A stretch of 25,191 nucleotides of DNA from CAZFRF01 sp964540925 (lineage in GTDB: Bacteria > Patescibacteriota > Microgenomatia > Levybacterales > UBA12049): contig CAZIOR010000007.1 in assembly GCA_964540925.1 (NCBI GenBank), positions 1 through 25,191 of the forward strand, given 5' to 3'. The translations under genes were made by a program, and so were the position numbers. A model generated the notes under the pieces. That model was not told where the DNA came from. It saw only the letters and a list, made by a program, of their open reading frames with translations, and searched no databases. Position 1 is the first letter of the stretch; each line of letters begins with the position of its first letter. Shown piece after piece: positions 13,519 through 21,802 of this stretch.

Positions 13519-15631
13519 TTTTATATAACCTTGCACCTTTTTTATCATAGATTAAGCTCCCTAGTTTTTGGAAATTATTTTCATTTAAAGATTTATATTT
13601 CTGTTTTTCTAAATTTGAAACTACAACATATTTAACATTGTATTTCTTAAGCAGTTCTTTTACTTGCTCAGTATTATTTGATGTATAGATTGATTGCACA
13701 TCAGTAACTCTTGGTCCAACCACGTTATATGATCCTCTCCATAGCCATTCATGAACCGACCAGCCAATTATTGTGGGTATTCCAGTGTTTGCCGATATTC
13801 TTGCATAATCTGTATATGAATCTCCAGCTGATTCTAAAATTACTGGATAACCAGATATGTTTTTGTTTATCCAATTTATTAAATCAAAATCTTCTAGATG
13901 GGTTTTTTGCATGTATTTTAAGCCATTGAGATTAGGTGTATTTTTTAAATTATTATAATAAGAGTTAATAGCAAAGATAGGATAACTAAGAATAAGATAG
14001 ATAAGTAGTAGTGAGATTATAAAAAATAAACTTACCAATATTTTATTTTTTAATTCAGAGAAAATTCTTAAAATAATATAGCCACAACAAATTGATAACA
14101 TCATAAATGCTTCATAGGTTAACTTAAACATAGTATTTGCTCTGTAATGCATGGGGTAAATGTCTTTAATATAAATAAATTCTGGAATAATAATTAAAAG
14201 AGTTGAGAGTAAAATTAAAAACAGTACAAATTTATCAGACAATGAATGTGTATTTTTTTTGCGTGATTTTAAAAATAATAAAAATACAATTACAAAAAAA
14301 TAGAAAAAACCATATAAAATTATTAGTTGCCAAATTGGAGATTTTTGACAATGGTTTGTTTCAAATAAGAATGGACCAATTTTTCCAATGTTTGTTAAGA
14401 CACTTGGTGCACATAATATTCCAACACCAGACACAAAAGGCTTGAAGTTTACGCTAAAAGGAAATGAGAATAAAATAAATCCTGCAAAAAGAGAAAGAAA
14501 ATTTTTTGCAAATTGAATGAAATTTTCTTTTTCTAAAATAATTTTATGATTCTTTATAAACATTAAGTATAAAAGAACGATAAAAGATAAAAGAATATAA
14601 ATTAACCCATCCCAGGCATTAGTCATATACATAACAGCAGCTAAAAAGCCTGCAAAAAATAAATTAATTTTTTTAAGCTCACTTCTTAGGAATAAATTAA
14701 AAATAAAAGAGATTGTTAAAAGAACAATTGGTATATCTAGTACATGCCCATGTAAATCTGAAACAACGAAAGAGTAAAGCGGAAATTCATGAATTGTAAA
14801 AGGTATAAATCTGGTTGCATTTGGATACCAAAAATTATTTGGAAAAGTAAATGGTGCAAAATCTAATGTCCAAAATGGTACAGGATGTTCATTGACGTAC
14901 GGTTTAAAAAATGTATAAATTGCTGTTAGGTTTCCACCCAGGGTAACTAAGGATGCAGACAGTATTCCAGCAATTAATGATTTGCTCGTGATCTTAAGGT
15001 TATTGAATAAATTAATCGCTAAAGAAATGACTGATGTAAAAGTTAATGCGAAAAGCGTACACAACATGAGATTGTAACTAATAAAAGATGATATGTTTGT
15101 AAGCTTAATAAGTACTGCTGTAATTAAATGACCGAAGTAATAATAATTAATAGATAATCCTGAGTACCATATGTCATGGGCTGGAAAATAATTTGTTCTA
15201 ACTATTGAATTAACTAATCCAAAATCCATAAATTTTTCCAAACCATGTATATCGGGAAGGTTGCCTCTTATAAAACACCAGAATACTAAAGATAAGAGAA
15301 AGATTATCTCTTCAATAATGATTAGCTTAAAATGGTTTTTAAAATAATTAATTGTTTTATTTTTCCTGTAAATTAACAAATTTATTAGCCCAAAAATAAA
15401 AATTATTAAATATAAAGAGATTGATGAAAAAGATAGGAGTTTAAATGTGCCAAGTGCAAAAATTGTATAAGAGGTTAACACTAAAGATAGTGTTTTAGAA
15501 AAAATATATCCTTTATCTATAAATCTATTAAAAATAAGCGAAGTAATAGGGGTAAATATTAAGCCTAAAATAAATAAACAAAACCACCAGGTAAAAATAT
15601 TAGTTAAATCAGTTGGATTTATAGTTAACAT
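13511..15631 (-). CDS. DUF2298 (Chlor_Arch_YYY) polytopic membrane protein, GT-C-like
   Basis: This 706-residue protein has many hydrophobic spans through about residue 570, then a C-terminal soluble part. The DUF2298 hallmarks are seen: DIHGLEKFMDFGLVNSIVRT (about 127-146) with acidic residues in the first large outside loop, WYSGLSINYYYFGHL with the triple Tyr, and the late GIPTIIGWSVHEWLWRG motif. The topology and early acidic loop suggest a GT-C glycosyltransferase that uses a lipid-linked sugar on the outer face; this is inference, as the family is not well characterised. It is the last gene of the long minus-strand operon and overlaps the upstream GT-C-like gene by seven bases. It ends in TAG, tail to tail with the LCP gene. 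Confidence 0.88.
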   Translation of the reverse strand: MLTINPTDLTNIFTWWFCLFILGLIFTPITSLIFNRFIDKGYIFSKTLSLVLTSYTIFALGTFKLLSFSSISLYLIIFIFGLINLLIYRKNKTINYFKNHFKLIIIEEIIFLLSLVFWCFIRGNLPDIHGLEKFMDFGLVNSIVRTNYFPAHDIWYSGLSINYYYFGHLITAVLIKLTNISSFISYNLMLCTLFALTFTSVISLAINLFNNLKITSKSLIAGILSASLVTLGGNLTAIYTFFKPYVNEHPVPFWTLDFAPFTFPNNFWYPNATRFIPFTIHEFPLYSFVVSDLHGHVLDIPIVLLTISFIFNLFLRSELKKINLFFAGFLAAVMYMTNAWDGLIYILLSFIVLLYLMFIKNHKIILEKENFIQFAKNFLSLFAGFILFSFPFSVNFKPFVSGVGILCAPSVLTNIGKIGPFLFETNHCQKSPIWQLIILYGFFYFFVIVFLLFLKSRKKNTHSLSDKFVLFLILLSTLLIIIPEFIYIKDIYPMHYRANTMFKLTYEAFMMLSICCGYIILRIFSELKNKILVSLFFIISLLLIYLILSYPIFAINSYYNNLKNTPNLNGLKYMQKTHLEDFDLINWINKNISGYPVILESAGDSYTDYARISANTGIPTIIGWSVHEWLWRGSYNVVGPRVTDVQSIYTSNNTEQVKELLKKYNVKYVVVSNLEKQKYKSLNENNFQKLGSLIYDKKGARLYKIN

Positions 15632-17244
15632 CTTGAATTAATACTGTAGATTATAAAACTATCCTCTTTATTTTCAAATACCTTTTTAAAGTTTTTTTCA
15701 AAAAAATTTAAATTTACCACTGCATCGGTATTTTTTAAATTTATATCAACATAGTTTAATTTAAAATTTATTGATTTACTGCAAAAATAGTCTAAATCAT
15801 TTGTATTAAGCAATTGTTTTCGAACATTATCCCTAGCTTCCGTATTGTACCCTTGTGACCAAGCAAAATAAGGCCATCCCAAGAAAACTTTTCGACCTGC
15901 TAGATTCGCGTAATTATATAAATATTGTGAGTTTAGAAAGACAGAATTTTTTTGTGTATTTTCTTTTATCCATCTAATGCTAGAATTATTTGTATAATCC
16001 TCAAGTGTTATTGTTCTGTCGTTATATATTGGAAAAAAATCTATGATTCCAGATAAAATTAGTAAGAAAAATAATATTATAGTTAAAGGCTTTAGAGTTA
16101 AATGCTTTTTCCATAAAATGACTAATAAATTAGCAGAATACATGCCTCCAATAATAATAAAAAAGTTAAAAAATTTATGATTCGCTGCGATCTCAGGGGA
16201 AAATTTAAATATATTGCCAATTATAAATAAGCATAAAAATGCGATAAATATTTTTTTATTTATTTTTTGTGAAATCAAAAATGCAATTGGAATTAAAATT
16301 AAATTAAAACCAATATTTTGCCACCAATAGTTTATGAAATTTATTAAATTTAATTTTGTTACTAAATACCCAGGCGTAATCATAATTGAAGAGGTTGACG
16401 GTGTTAAAGTTTGATATAGATAAAATGGTAAAGCAATTACTCCTGAAATTAATAATGAAATAAAAATATATTTTCTTTGATGTTTTAAAAATAATAAAAG
16501 ACATGTTAAGACAGAAATTGTCATTAAAAATACAGCCATATTCAAGATGAATGAGATTCCAAGTATGATTCCAATTGCTAACGTTTTATCGTAAGCTCGT
16601 TTGTGATTTGCAGGGTGAAGTTTTAAAAATATATATATGATAAATAACGAAAGAGCATATGAAGCTGCTAAATGTCTTTGGTTTGTATAAATATTTAAAT
16701 TCCAAAAAGCAGAGATTACGCCACCATCATAAGGACCAAAATTAGTGAATGATTTATTTGCAATTATTTCTTGAATTGAAAAAGAATGTTTTTGAAAAAA
16801 AGTAATAAAACTTAAAGAACTATTAAATAAAAATAAAAATATACTTAGTATTCCTACGGCTCTAGATTTAAATATCTCTTTGGCGAAGATATAAATCATT
16901 AATATTAAAAAAGTAAAACCAATAATTGACGGTATATTTAATGCAAAATCAATTCTGATTCCTGCTTTCTCTAAAAGACCAACTATTAGATAAAATAAAA
17001 AATGATATTTAATTGTTGGACCAGAAAATAGCGGATATTGAGGAGGCAAATTGTCGCCTAGCGAAAAAGATCTAATTAAAGGAATGTGGCTTGCGAAATC
17101 ACTCCAGGATTTAGCTGATATTTGCATGTTTCCTTGTTGAATATTAAAGGAGGAAAACATTAGCCAAGTAGAAAAACATAACGCTAATATAAAAATCGTT
17201 ATTTCAATTTTTTTAGATTTTATAAATTCAAATAATTTATTCAT
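15625..17244 (-). CDS. Polytopic membrane protein, probable GT-C glycosyltransferase
   Basis: This 539-residue protein has an N-terminal span (about 13-32), then an outside loop with SWSDFASHIPLIRSFSLGDN (about 46-65), in which Asp49 is placed like the catalytic acid of GT-C enzymes. Several more spans follow up to about residue 415. A C-terminal soluble domain (about 420-539) has the motif-like GRKVFLGWPYFAWSQGYN. The general plan matches its downstream neighbour, the DUF2298 protein, and the pair overlaps by seven bases, which suggests the two work together on a surface glycan or glycoprotein. I do not recognise a precise family by eye. Its start overlaps the FAD enzyme gene by eight bases. 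Low-complexity AT-rich codons are used throughout, like the rest of the window. Confidence 0.75.
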   Translation of the reverse strand: MNKLFEFIKSKKIEITIFILALCFSTWLMFSSFNIQQGNMQISAKSWSDFASHIPLIRSFSLGDNLPPQYPLFSGPTIKYHFLFYLIVGLLEKAGIRIDFALNIPSIIGFTFLILMIYIFAKEIFKSRAVGILSIFLFLFNSSLSFITFFQKHSFSIQEIIANKSFTNFGPYDGGVISAFWNLNIYTNQRHLAASYALSLFIIYIFLKLHPANHKRAYDKTLAIGIILGISFILNMAVFLMTISVLTCLLLFLKHQRKYIFISLLISGVIALPFYLYQTLTPSTSSIMITPGYLVTKLNLINFINYWWQNIGFNLILIPIAFLISQKINKKIFIAFLCLFIIGNIFKFSPEIAANHKFFNFFIIIGGMYSANLLVILWKKHLTLKPLTIILFFLLILSGIIDFFPIYNDRTITLEDYTNNSSIRWIKENTQKNSVFLNSQYLYNYANLAGRKVFLGWPYFAWSQGYNTEARDNVRKQLLNTNDLDYFCSKSINFKLNYVDINLKNTDAVVNLNFFEKNFKKVFENKEDSFIIYSINSRC

Positions 17245-18520
17245 CTAGGGCAAGTTTTGAAACTATTTGTCCTAACTCAACGGCATAATTTGTGCCTCTA
17301 TCCCAAGGGTATACCTGTTCGATATTTGCTAGGTAGACATTTTTAATTGGGGTAATAAACTTAGGTAATATTTTAGAATAATTGATCGGAATGATTGGTT
17401 GTGCAAAGGGTGCTTTAAATAATTTTTTACCGATTATATTTTTTCTATATTTAGGGTTAATTGTTTTAAGAAATTTATCAAAATGTTCAAGCATTTGATT
17501 TTCATCCATTTGAAAATAGGGATCTGTTGATTCTCGGTAATTGCCTAAGTAAAGTATGCTTTCATTATTGTAGTTTTTTTTGTTCATAAAATTAGTGTGC
17601 TCAACTATTGCCATTACTGGAGCATTTTTGTCGCAAACACTTACCCAATATGTGTTGTCTGAGAAAAATGGCTTTCTTAATCTTAGGACTAGATTGGTGG
17701 CGCCAAGGCCGTTTAATTTTCCTAATTTATTTTTGTAATTCTCAGGTAAACTTTTGGCAATTTTTAAAAATAAGAACGAAGGAGTAGTAACAATTATTTT
17801 GTCAAAAGTCTCATGAGTAGTTTTACCATCTTTGTGTTTAATCGTTAGGGTTAGATTTTTTCCTTCTTTTAAGTCTAATATTTCTGAGCCAAAAAAGAAT
17901 TTTCCTTTTCTTTTTTTTATTTCATCAACTAAAGCATTTGCAAAAGTTAAAAATCCACCTTTAGGATAAGCTAATGATGGTGTTCTTTTAGTTATTCGTG
18001 CCCAAAACCAGGCTAGGGAAATATTATTTGTAAATTTTCCAAATTTATTTATAAATAAAGGTTCCCAAATCATTTCATAAGCATGACGTCCCATGAACCT
18101 TGGTAATACTTTGGCAGCTTTATATTTTTCTAAGGGTTTCCAAAGAGGATTAAATTTTAAAAAACCAACAATAGCCGCCATTCTAAGTCTAGAGAGAATT
18201 GATAATAACGGAAACTTAAGCACGGTTATTGGGGAGTCTAATTGATAAATTTTTTCTTTTATTAATACTGTAGTCTTAGGTCTTTTAATTATTACTTTGA
18301 AATTAATTTCATTTGCAAGCTTAAGAACACTTTTATCATTAGTAAACCAATGATGATAATGCTTCTCAAGTGACCAATTCCATTTTTTTTCCTGATAACC
18401 AATAGCTAGTCCACCTGGATTATCATCTTTTTCAAAAATATATACATCATGATTTTTTTTTACGAATTCAAATCCTGCAGAGAGTCCAGTAAACCCTGCT
18501 CCAATTATTGCTATTTTCAT
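17237..18520 (-). CDS. FAD-dependent amine-oxidase-like oxidoreductase
   Basis: This 427-residue enzyme has an N-terminal Rossmann FAD motif IGAGFTGLSAG (GxGxxG at 7-12), the FEKDDNPGGLA segment that binds the FAD ribose, and a C-terminal FAD-closing motif VYPWDRGTNYAVELGQIVS. This layout is shared by protoporphyrinogen oxidases, carotenoid/phytoene desaturases and UDP-galactopyranose mutase relatives. No haem or carotenoid gene is nearby. The gene lies between a cell-wall-anchored protein and two GT-C-like proteins, so a role in modifying a sugar or a lipid carrier is plausible but unproven. It starts in an ATGA overlap with the TGA stop of the preceding gene. No signal peptide, so cytoplasmic. 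Confidence 0.85.
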   Translation of the reverse strand: MKIAIIGAGFTGLSAGFEFVKKNHDVYIFEKDDNPGGLAIGYQEKKWNWSLEKHYHHWFTNDKSVLKLANEINFKVIIKRPKTTVLIKEKIYQLDSPITVLKFPLLSILSRLRMAAIVGFLKFNPLWKPLEKYKAAKVLPRFMGRHAYEMIWEPLFINKFGKFTNNISLAWFWARITKRTPSLAYPKGGFLTFANALVDEIKKRKGKFFFGSEILDLKEGKNLTLTIKHKDGKTTHETFDKIIVTTPSFLFLKIAKSLPENYKNKLGKLNGLGATNLVLRLRKPFFSDNTYWVSVCDKNAPVMAIVEHTNFMNKKNYNNESILYLGNYRESTDPYFQMDENQMLEHFDKFLKTINPKYRKNIIGKKLFKAPFAQPIIPINYSKILPKFITPIKNVYLANIEQVYPWDRGTNYAVELGQIVSKLALDE

Positions 18521-19926
18521 ATAATACTTTTTCTGGATAGAAGGAAAAGAAGGCTGCCTAATAAGGTAACAACTAGTCCAACTATACCGAAGCTAATTAT
18601 AGTTGGATTACCCGTTGGAGGTAAAGGGGTAGTTGGCGTTGGTGATTTGGTTGCTGCTTCGGTTATTGTTACTACATTGTTTCCATTGTCTGGAGGAATG
18701 GTAACAGTTGTGGTTACAGTAGTATTAGGTACAGTTGTTGGTGTTGATGTTGGAGGCTGGGTTACTGTTGCTTGTGGTTTTGTAGTTGGCGTTGGTGACC
18801 CAGACTCTCCAGCTATTTGACTACCAGAGGCATATACAACAAATGATTGAACAATTGTCCTAAGTATTCCATTTTTATCTTTAGCGACTACGGTGATTGT
18901 GTGATTTCCTGGAGATAGATCTTTTGATGGTCTGTAGCTCCAATTGCCTTTTGAGTCGGTCTTTACATCTACTTGAATTTTTTCATCAGAATGAATGATA
19001 ACTTGAATAGTTTCATTAGGATTAGCAGTGCCTGTAAAGTTAGGTTTTTGATCAGACAAGCTTTCATTTCTTTCAGGGTTTAAAATCTTTGGACCACTAT
19101 TGGCTTCCACAATTTTTTCTGTACTTGAAAAAGAAGGAAAGACTTCTAAAACAGCTGAGTTAGTTGCTGTGGTTTCTTCGTTGGTAGTAAAGTCATAATT
19201 ACTTGAAAGAGAAATAGTGGGAATAGGTTGAACTTGGTCTAAGGAAATAATTACACTTGAAGTTAATCCTTCGCCCATTGCTAATAGTTTTAGTAATTGA
19301 TTTGGATTTAACGCGCTATATGAGGATAAATCTGTTGTTCTTAAAGAATTAAGTGGTATTAGGAAAGTTCCATCATTTTTAACTAAAGTTGATATTACCT
19401 GAGATCCTTCAGTTGTTAGATAAACAATGCTTTCTGTCGGGGTTTTTCCATCAGGAAGCAAAATCTTTCCACTTACTGGTTCTTGGTCAGAAGGCGTATC
19501 GGAAATTTCTATTCCTGTTGTAACTTCGTATGGGTTGTTATTGTTTAAGAAAGTATCCTTTCCGCTAATAATTGAAAAATAATATTTTGTTTCTGGGTTT
19601 AAATTTCTTACAGTAATATTATGTAATTTGTGAGCTGAAATATTGCCTGTTTCTTGGTCTCGGTCATCAAGTCCTGATTTGCCTAAATCTATACTGTTTC
19701 CATAGCTTAAAACTCCAAATACAGAATCTGTTGTTTCGTAGGATACTGTAAAGCTGTCATTGGTAATATTAGATATTCTTACATTTTGCGGTTGGGTTGT
19801 TGGACTAGCATTTATAGATATAAAACCACCTTGTCTGACTAAAAAAGTAGTTACTATTAAACCTATGCCAATTAAGAAGATTCCTAGTAAGGTTGGAATG
19901 CGTTTATTCCAAAAATGTTCTTTCAT
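18517..19926 (-). CDS. LPPTG-tailed surface protein with FN3 and Ig-like domains
   Basis: This 469-residue exported protein has an N-terminal basic and hydrophobic signal or anchor (about 8-32), a fibronectin type III-like domain (about 42-135, with TQPQNVRISNITNDSFTVSYET), a carboxypeptidase-regulatory-like sandwich (about 152-200, SGKILLPDGKTP) and a bacterial Ig-like domain (about 275-367, PNFTGTANPNETIQV to SKDLSPGNHTITVVAKD). A Thr/Pro-rich wall-spanning linker (about 370-434) follows. The C-terminus has LPPTG at 435-439, a hydrophobic helix and a final RK-containing tail, which is a sortase sorting signal. No sortase lies in the window. It overlaps its neighbours on both sides by four bases (ATGA). 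It may be a pilus-associated or adhesive protein. Stop codon TGA. Confidence 0.87.
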   Translation of the reverse strand: MKEHFWNKRIPTLLGIFLIGIGLIVTTFLVRQGGFISINASPTTQPQNVRISNITNDSFTVSYETTDSVFGVLSYGNSIDLGKSGLDDRDQETGNISAHKLHNITVRNLNPETKYYFSIISGKDTFLNNNNPYEVTTGIEISDTPSDQEPVSGKILLPDGKTPTESIVYLTTEGSQVISTLVKNDGTFLIPLNSLRTTDLSSYSALNPNQLLKLLAMGEGLTSSVIISLDQVQPIPTISLSSNYDFTTNEETTATNSAVLEVFPSFSSTEKIVEANSGPKILNPERNESLSDQKPNFTGTANPNETIQVIIHSDEKIQVDVKTDSKGNWSYRPSKDLSPGNHTITVVAKDKNGILRTIVQSFVVYASGSQIAGESGSPTPTTKPQATVTQPPTSTPTTVPNTTVTTTVTIPPDNGNNVVTITEAATKSPTPTTPLPPTGNPTIISFGIVGLVVTLLGSLLFLLSRKSII

Positions 19927-20255
19927 TGTTCAAGTGTCCCTCCGTTAGTTGCTGTTTTTGCACTAGAGGAGCTTGTGATTGGTGGCGTAATTGTGGGGGT
20001 TGGTGAGGGTTGTTGATCTGAGTCTTCGTTACTAGTTTTACTTCCTTCAATGGTATAGATTGGTAAGACAGTTTTTCTAGATTTTATTTGATTTATGGTA
20101 TTAGTATCAAAATCCGGGTTTATTGAAAGGATTTGCATGTTTATATCGTTGGGTATAGTTGAGTTAATATAATTGTGATAAACACTAAATACAACCCACA
20201 AGATTGCAACTATTAAGCTTGGAATTAAAATAATTAACGCGTCTTTTCTTTTCAT
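19923..20255 (-). CDS. Small single-pass protein in the pilus operon, unknown function
   Basis: This 110-residue protein has a short basic N-terminus, one membrane segment (about 6-26), a short structured-looking stretch (about 35-70, DINMQILSINPDFDTNTINQIKSRKTV) and a disordered Ser/Thr/Pro tail. I do not recognise a family. It sits exactly where PilP would lie in a pilMNOP-type operon, one base after pilO, but it has no lipobox and no PilP fold signature, so I do not call it PilP. The Thr/Pro tail resembles the linker of its downstream partner, the LPPTG protein, which it overlaps by four bases. It ends in TGA. It is most likely a membrane-bound accessory subunit. Confidence 0.72.
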   Translation of the reverse strand: MKRKDALIILIPSLIVAILWVVFSVYHNYINSTIPNDINMQILSINPDFDTNTINQIKSRKTVLPIYTIEGSKTSNEDSDQQPSPTPTITPPITSSSSAKTATNGGTLEQ

Positions 20256-20256
20256 A

Positions 20257-20868
20257 TTAATTTTTAAAAAATGCTTGACCTTTTATGCTTGCTTGCAAAA
20301 CTTCGCTTTCTTTTTGTCCTTTCGCAATGTTGATATTGTAAATATTCGTAACTCTTTGAGAGCTACTTAGCTGAGTTACAAATTTCATTATATTTTCATA
20401 TGTTCCAGTTAATGAAATATTAAATGTAAAATAATAAAATCTTGCTTGTGCAAGGGTAATATTGCTTACTTGAGTGCTTGTAAGAGTTACTCCTGAGTCA
20501 GCAGCAATGGCTTGTAATTGGCCAGTAATTTTAGGAGCATCTGAATTTTTGGGAACTGATTCATAAATAACAGGTAAATCTTCTTGAAGACTATTGTACT
20601 TTGCTTGCAAAATAGACAAGTCATTAATTTTGTCCTGCAATCTTTTTGACACAAACCTAGCATCTTCTAATTGCTTATTGAGGTTTGCGATTGTTGATAG
20701 TGTTGGATTAATTGCGAATAAAGCTAAAATAATCACGGCTATTATGGTTAAAACTATGGTTGTAAATTTTTGTGCTTTTTCTTTTTTAAAATCAGGAATA
20801 AGCTCTAAATACTTACCATATTTTTCTTTATTTACTGTTGTAAAAATTTTATTGAGTTTCAGTTGCAT
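20257..20868 (-). CDS. pilO: PilO-like type IV pilus alignment protein
   Basis: This 203-residue protein has a cytoplasmic N-terminus (about 1-35), one membrane helix (about 36-56), a coiled-coil stalk (about 60-100) and a C-terminal ferredoxin-like fold with AIAADSGVTLTSTQVS and FYYFTFNISLTGTYENIMKFVTQLSSSQRVTNIYNI, the PilO pattern. PilO forms heterodimers with PilN that link the cytoplasmic PilM ring and motor to the outer parts of the type IV pilus or the related pseudopilus. In a monoderm it would only bridge the membrane. It overlaps pilN by 20 bases and is one base from the next gene. No pilM, pilB, pilC or pilin gene is in the window. Confidence 0.88.
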   Translation of the reverse strand: MQLKLNKIFTTVNKEKYGKYLELIPDFKKEKAQKFTTIVLTIIAVIILALFAINPTLSTIANLNKQLEDARFVSKRLQDKINDLSILQAKYNSLQEDLPVIYESVPKNSDAPKITGQLQAIAADSGVTLTSTQVSNITLAQARFYYFTFNISLTGTYENIMKFVTQLSSSQRVTNIYNINIAKGQKESEVLQASIKGQAFFKN

Positions 20869-21415
20869 ATTTAGTTACGCTTGGTTTTAGGTATACAGAA
20901 ATTCCAACTACAATAATTCCGCTGCTCGTTTTGGTTTCAATTTTATCAATACTGATATTTTGAGTTGCAGAATAATTTTTTGCTTCGTTTACCAAGTTAC
21001 TAAGTGAAATTACTGATGGTATATTAATTTCCATAGAAACTTTATTAGTTGAAGTAGTTATTTTATTAAATGTAGCGTATTTTGTTGCTATATCTAATAT
21101 CGCTTTGAAATCTTCTAGGTTTTTGTCTTGAATTGTCGCAAAGTTAGATGCAATACTGAGTCTATCTTGTAAATTTCTGTATTCATCTTCCTGTTTCTTA
21201 AATGCAGCAACTATTACCTGTTTTTGTTTGATTTGAGTATGTAGATCAATTAATTGTTGATCTAAGCCAAATCTCCAAAGGAAAGCGAGTAGGGCAACAA
21301 GTTCGGTTGTAATTACTAAAATTCTTCCAATACTTAAAGACCAATTAATGACTCTTTCTACGATGTCACTTTTTTGATCTTTTATTAAGTTTATGGAGAT
21401 ATTTTTTTTTGACAT
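20849..21415 (-). CDS. pilN: PilN-like type IV pilus assembly protein
   Basis: This 188-residue protein is the first gene of the long minus-strand operon. It has a short cytoplasmic N-terminus with SINLIKDQ (about 7-14), which corresponds to the INLLP peptide that PilN inserts into PilM, then one membrane helix (about 29-48), a coiled coil (about 55-95) and a C-terminal alpha/beta domain. The weak overall conservation is normal for PilN; the call rests on topology, the INL motif and the pilO partner next to it (20-base overlap). The preserved PilM-binding peptide implies that a PilM exists elsewhere in the genome. The promoter at 21425-21453 reads into it. Confidence 0.86.
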   Translation of the reverse strand: MSKKNISINLIKDQKSDIVERVINWSLSIGRILVITTELVALLAFLWRFGLDQQLIDLHTQIKQKQVIVAAFKKQEDEYRNLQDRLSIASNFATIQDKNLEDFKAILDIATKYATFNKITTSTNKVSMEINIPSVISLSNLVNEAKNYSATQNISIDKIETKTSSGIIVVGISVYLKPSVTKYATETQ

Positions 21416-21424
21416 ACCAATTTT

Positions 21425-21453
21425 AGTCTAGGGGAATTTGGCTTGTTTGTCAA
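21425..21453 (-). promoter_or_regulatory. Candidate promoter of the pilN operon
   Basis: In the 47-base gap after rpsT, read on the minus strand, there is a perfect TTGACA (21453-21448), a 17-base spacer and TAGACT (21430-21425, four of six). Nine bases separate it from the ATG of pilN. An alternative TAAAAT at 21425-21420 gives a 22-base spacer, which is too long. Confidence 0.5.
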
Positions 21454-21462
21454 AAGAAAAAG

Positions 21463-21759
21463 TTATTTTTTAGCCTTAGAAGTTTTACTTTTATTTGTTT
21501 TTGGAGTTTCAGTTTTTTTAGCAGGTGATTTAACTAATTTTGAAAGAGAAGATTTAATTCTAGCTGCTTTATTTTTATGAATTATTTTATTTTTCGCAGC
21601 AATGTCTGCCAACTTAGCTGCTGCTTTTACAGTACTTGCACTTGGTTTTTTCGCAGCAAGTTTAAGAGCTTTAGAAAGGGAAACTTTTGTTTTCGCATTT
21701 CTTTCAGTTCTTTTTATATCTTTTCTTAACTTTTTCTTAGCTGACTTTATTAGTGGCAT
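21463..21759 (-). CDS. rpsT: 30S ribosomal protein S20
   Basis: This 98-residue, Lys/Ala-rich protein shows the bS20 pattern: N-terminal MPLIKSAKKKLRKDIKRTERNAKTK, which binds 16S rRNA, and the IIHKNKAARIKSSLSKLV helix (about 60-77). It binds near the 5' domain of 16S rRNA early in 30S assembly. The length is slightly above normal because of a Lys/Thr-rich tail of about 18 residues (AKKTETPKTNKSKTSKAKK type), which looks disordered. It diverges from murJ over a 43-base gap, and its -10 lies exactly six bases before the ATG. The pilN operon follows downstream. Confidence 0.93.
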   Translation of the reverse strand: MPLIKSAKKKLRKDIKRTERNAKTKVSLSKALKLAAKKPSASTVKAAAKLADIAAKNKIIHKNKAARIKSSLSKLVKSPAKKTETPKTNKSKTSKAKK

Positions 21760-21765
21760 GTCGCT

Positions 21766-21794
21766 ATTTTAGCATGTTATACTGTATAAAACAA
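21766..21794 (-). promoter_or_regulatory. rpsT promoter (leaderless)
   Basis: Read on the minus strand: TTGTTT (21794-21789), a 17-base spacer, TAAAAT (21771-21766), then six bases to the ATG at 21759. It overlaps the divergent murJ promoter region. Confidence 0.6.
21775..21783 (+). promoter_or_regulatory. murJ extended -10 promoter
   Basis: TG-T-TATACT (hexamer 21778-21783) is an extended -10. The ATG at 21803 is 19 bases further on, so the leader would be about 13 bases. There is no Shine-Dalgarno sequence in it. No -35 is evident. A second possible -10, TATAAA, lies at 21785-21790. Confidence 0.45.
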
Positions 21795-21802
21795 CACTTT
21801 TT

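Noticed and set aside
18449..18820. Plus-strand frame opposite the Thr/Pro linker of the LPPTG protein
   Set aside because: It is a Val/Gly-rich shadow of the antisense Pro/Thr repeats and has no start signal or homology.
17237..20255. UGA recoding (code 25) as in Gracilibacteria
   Set aside because: TGA is used as the stop of two genes, each in a clean ATGA overlap with the following start.
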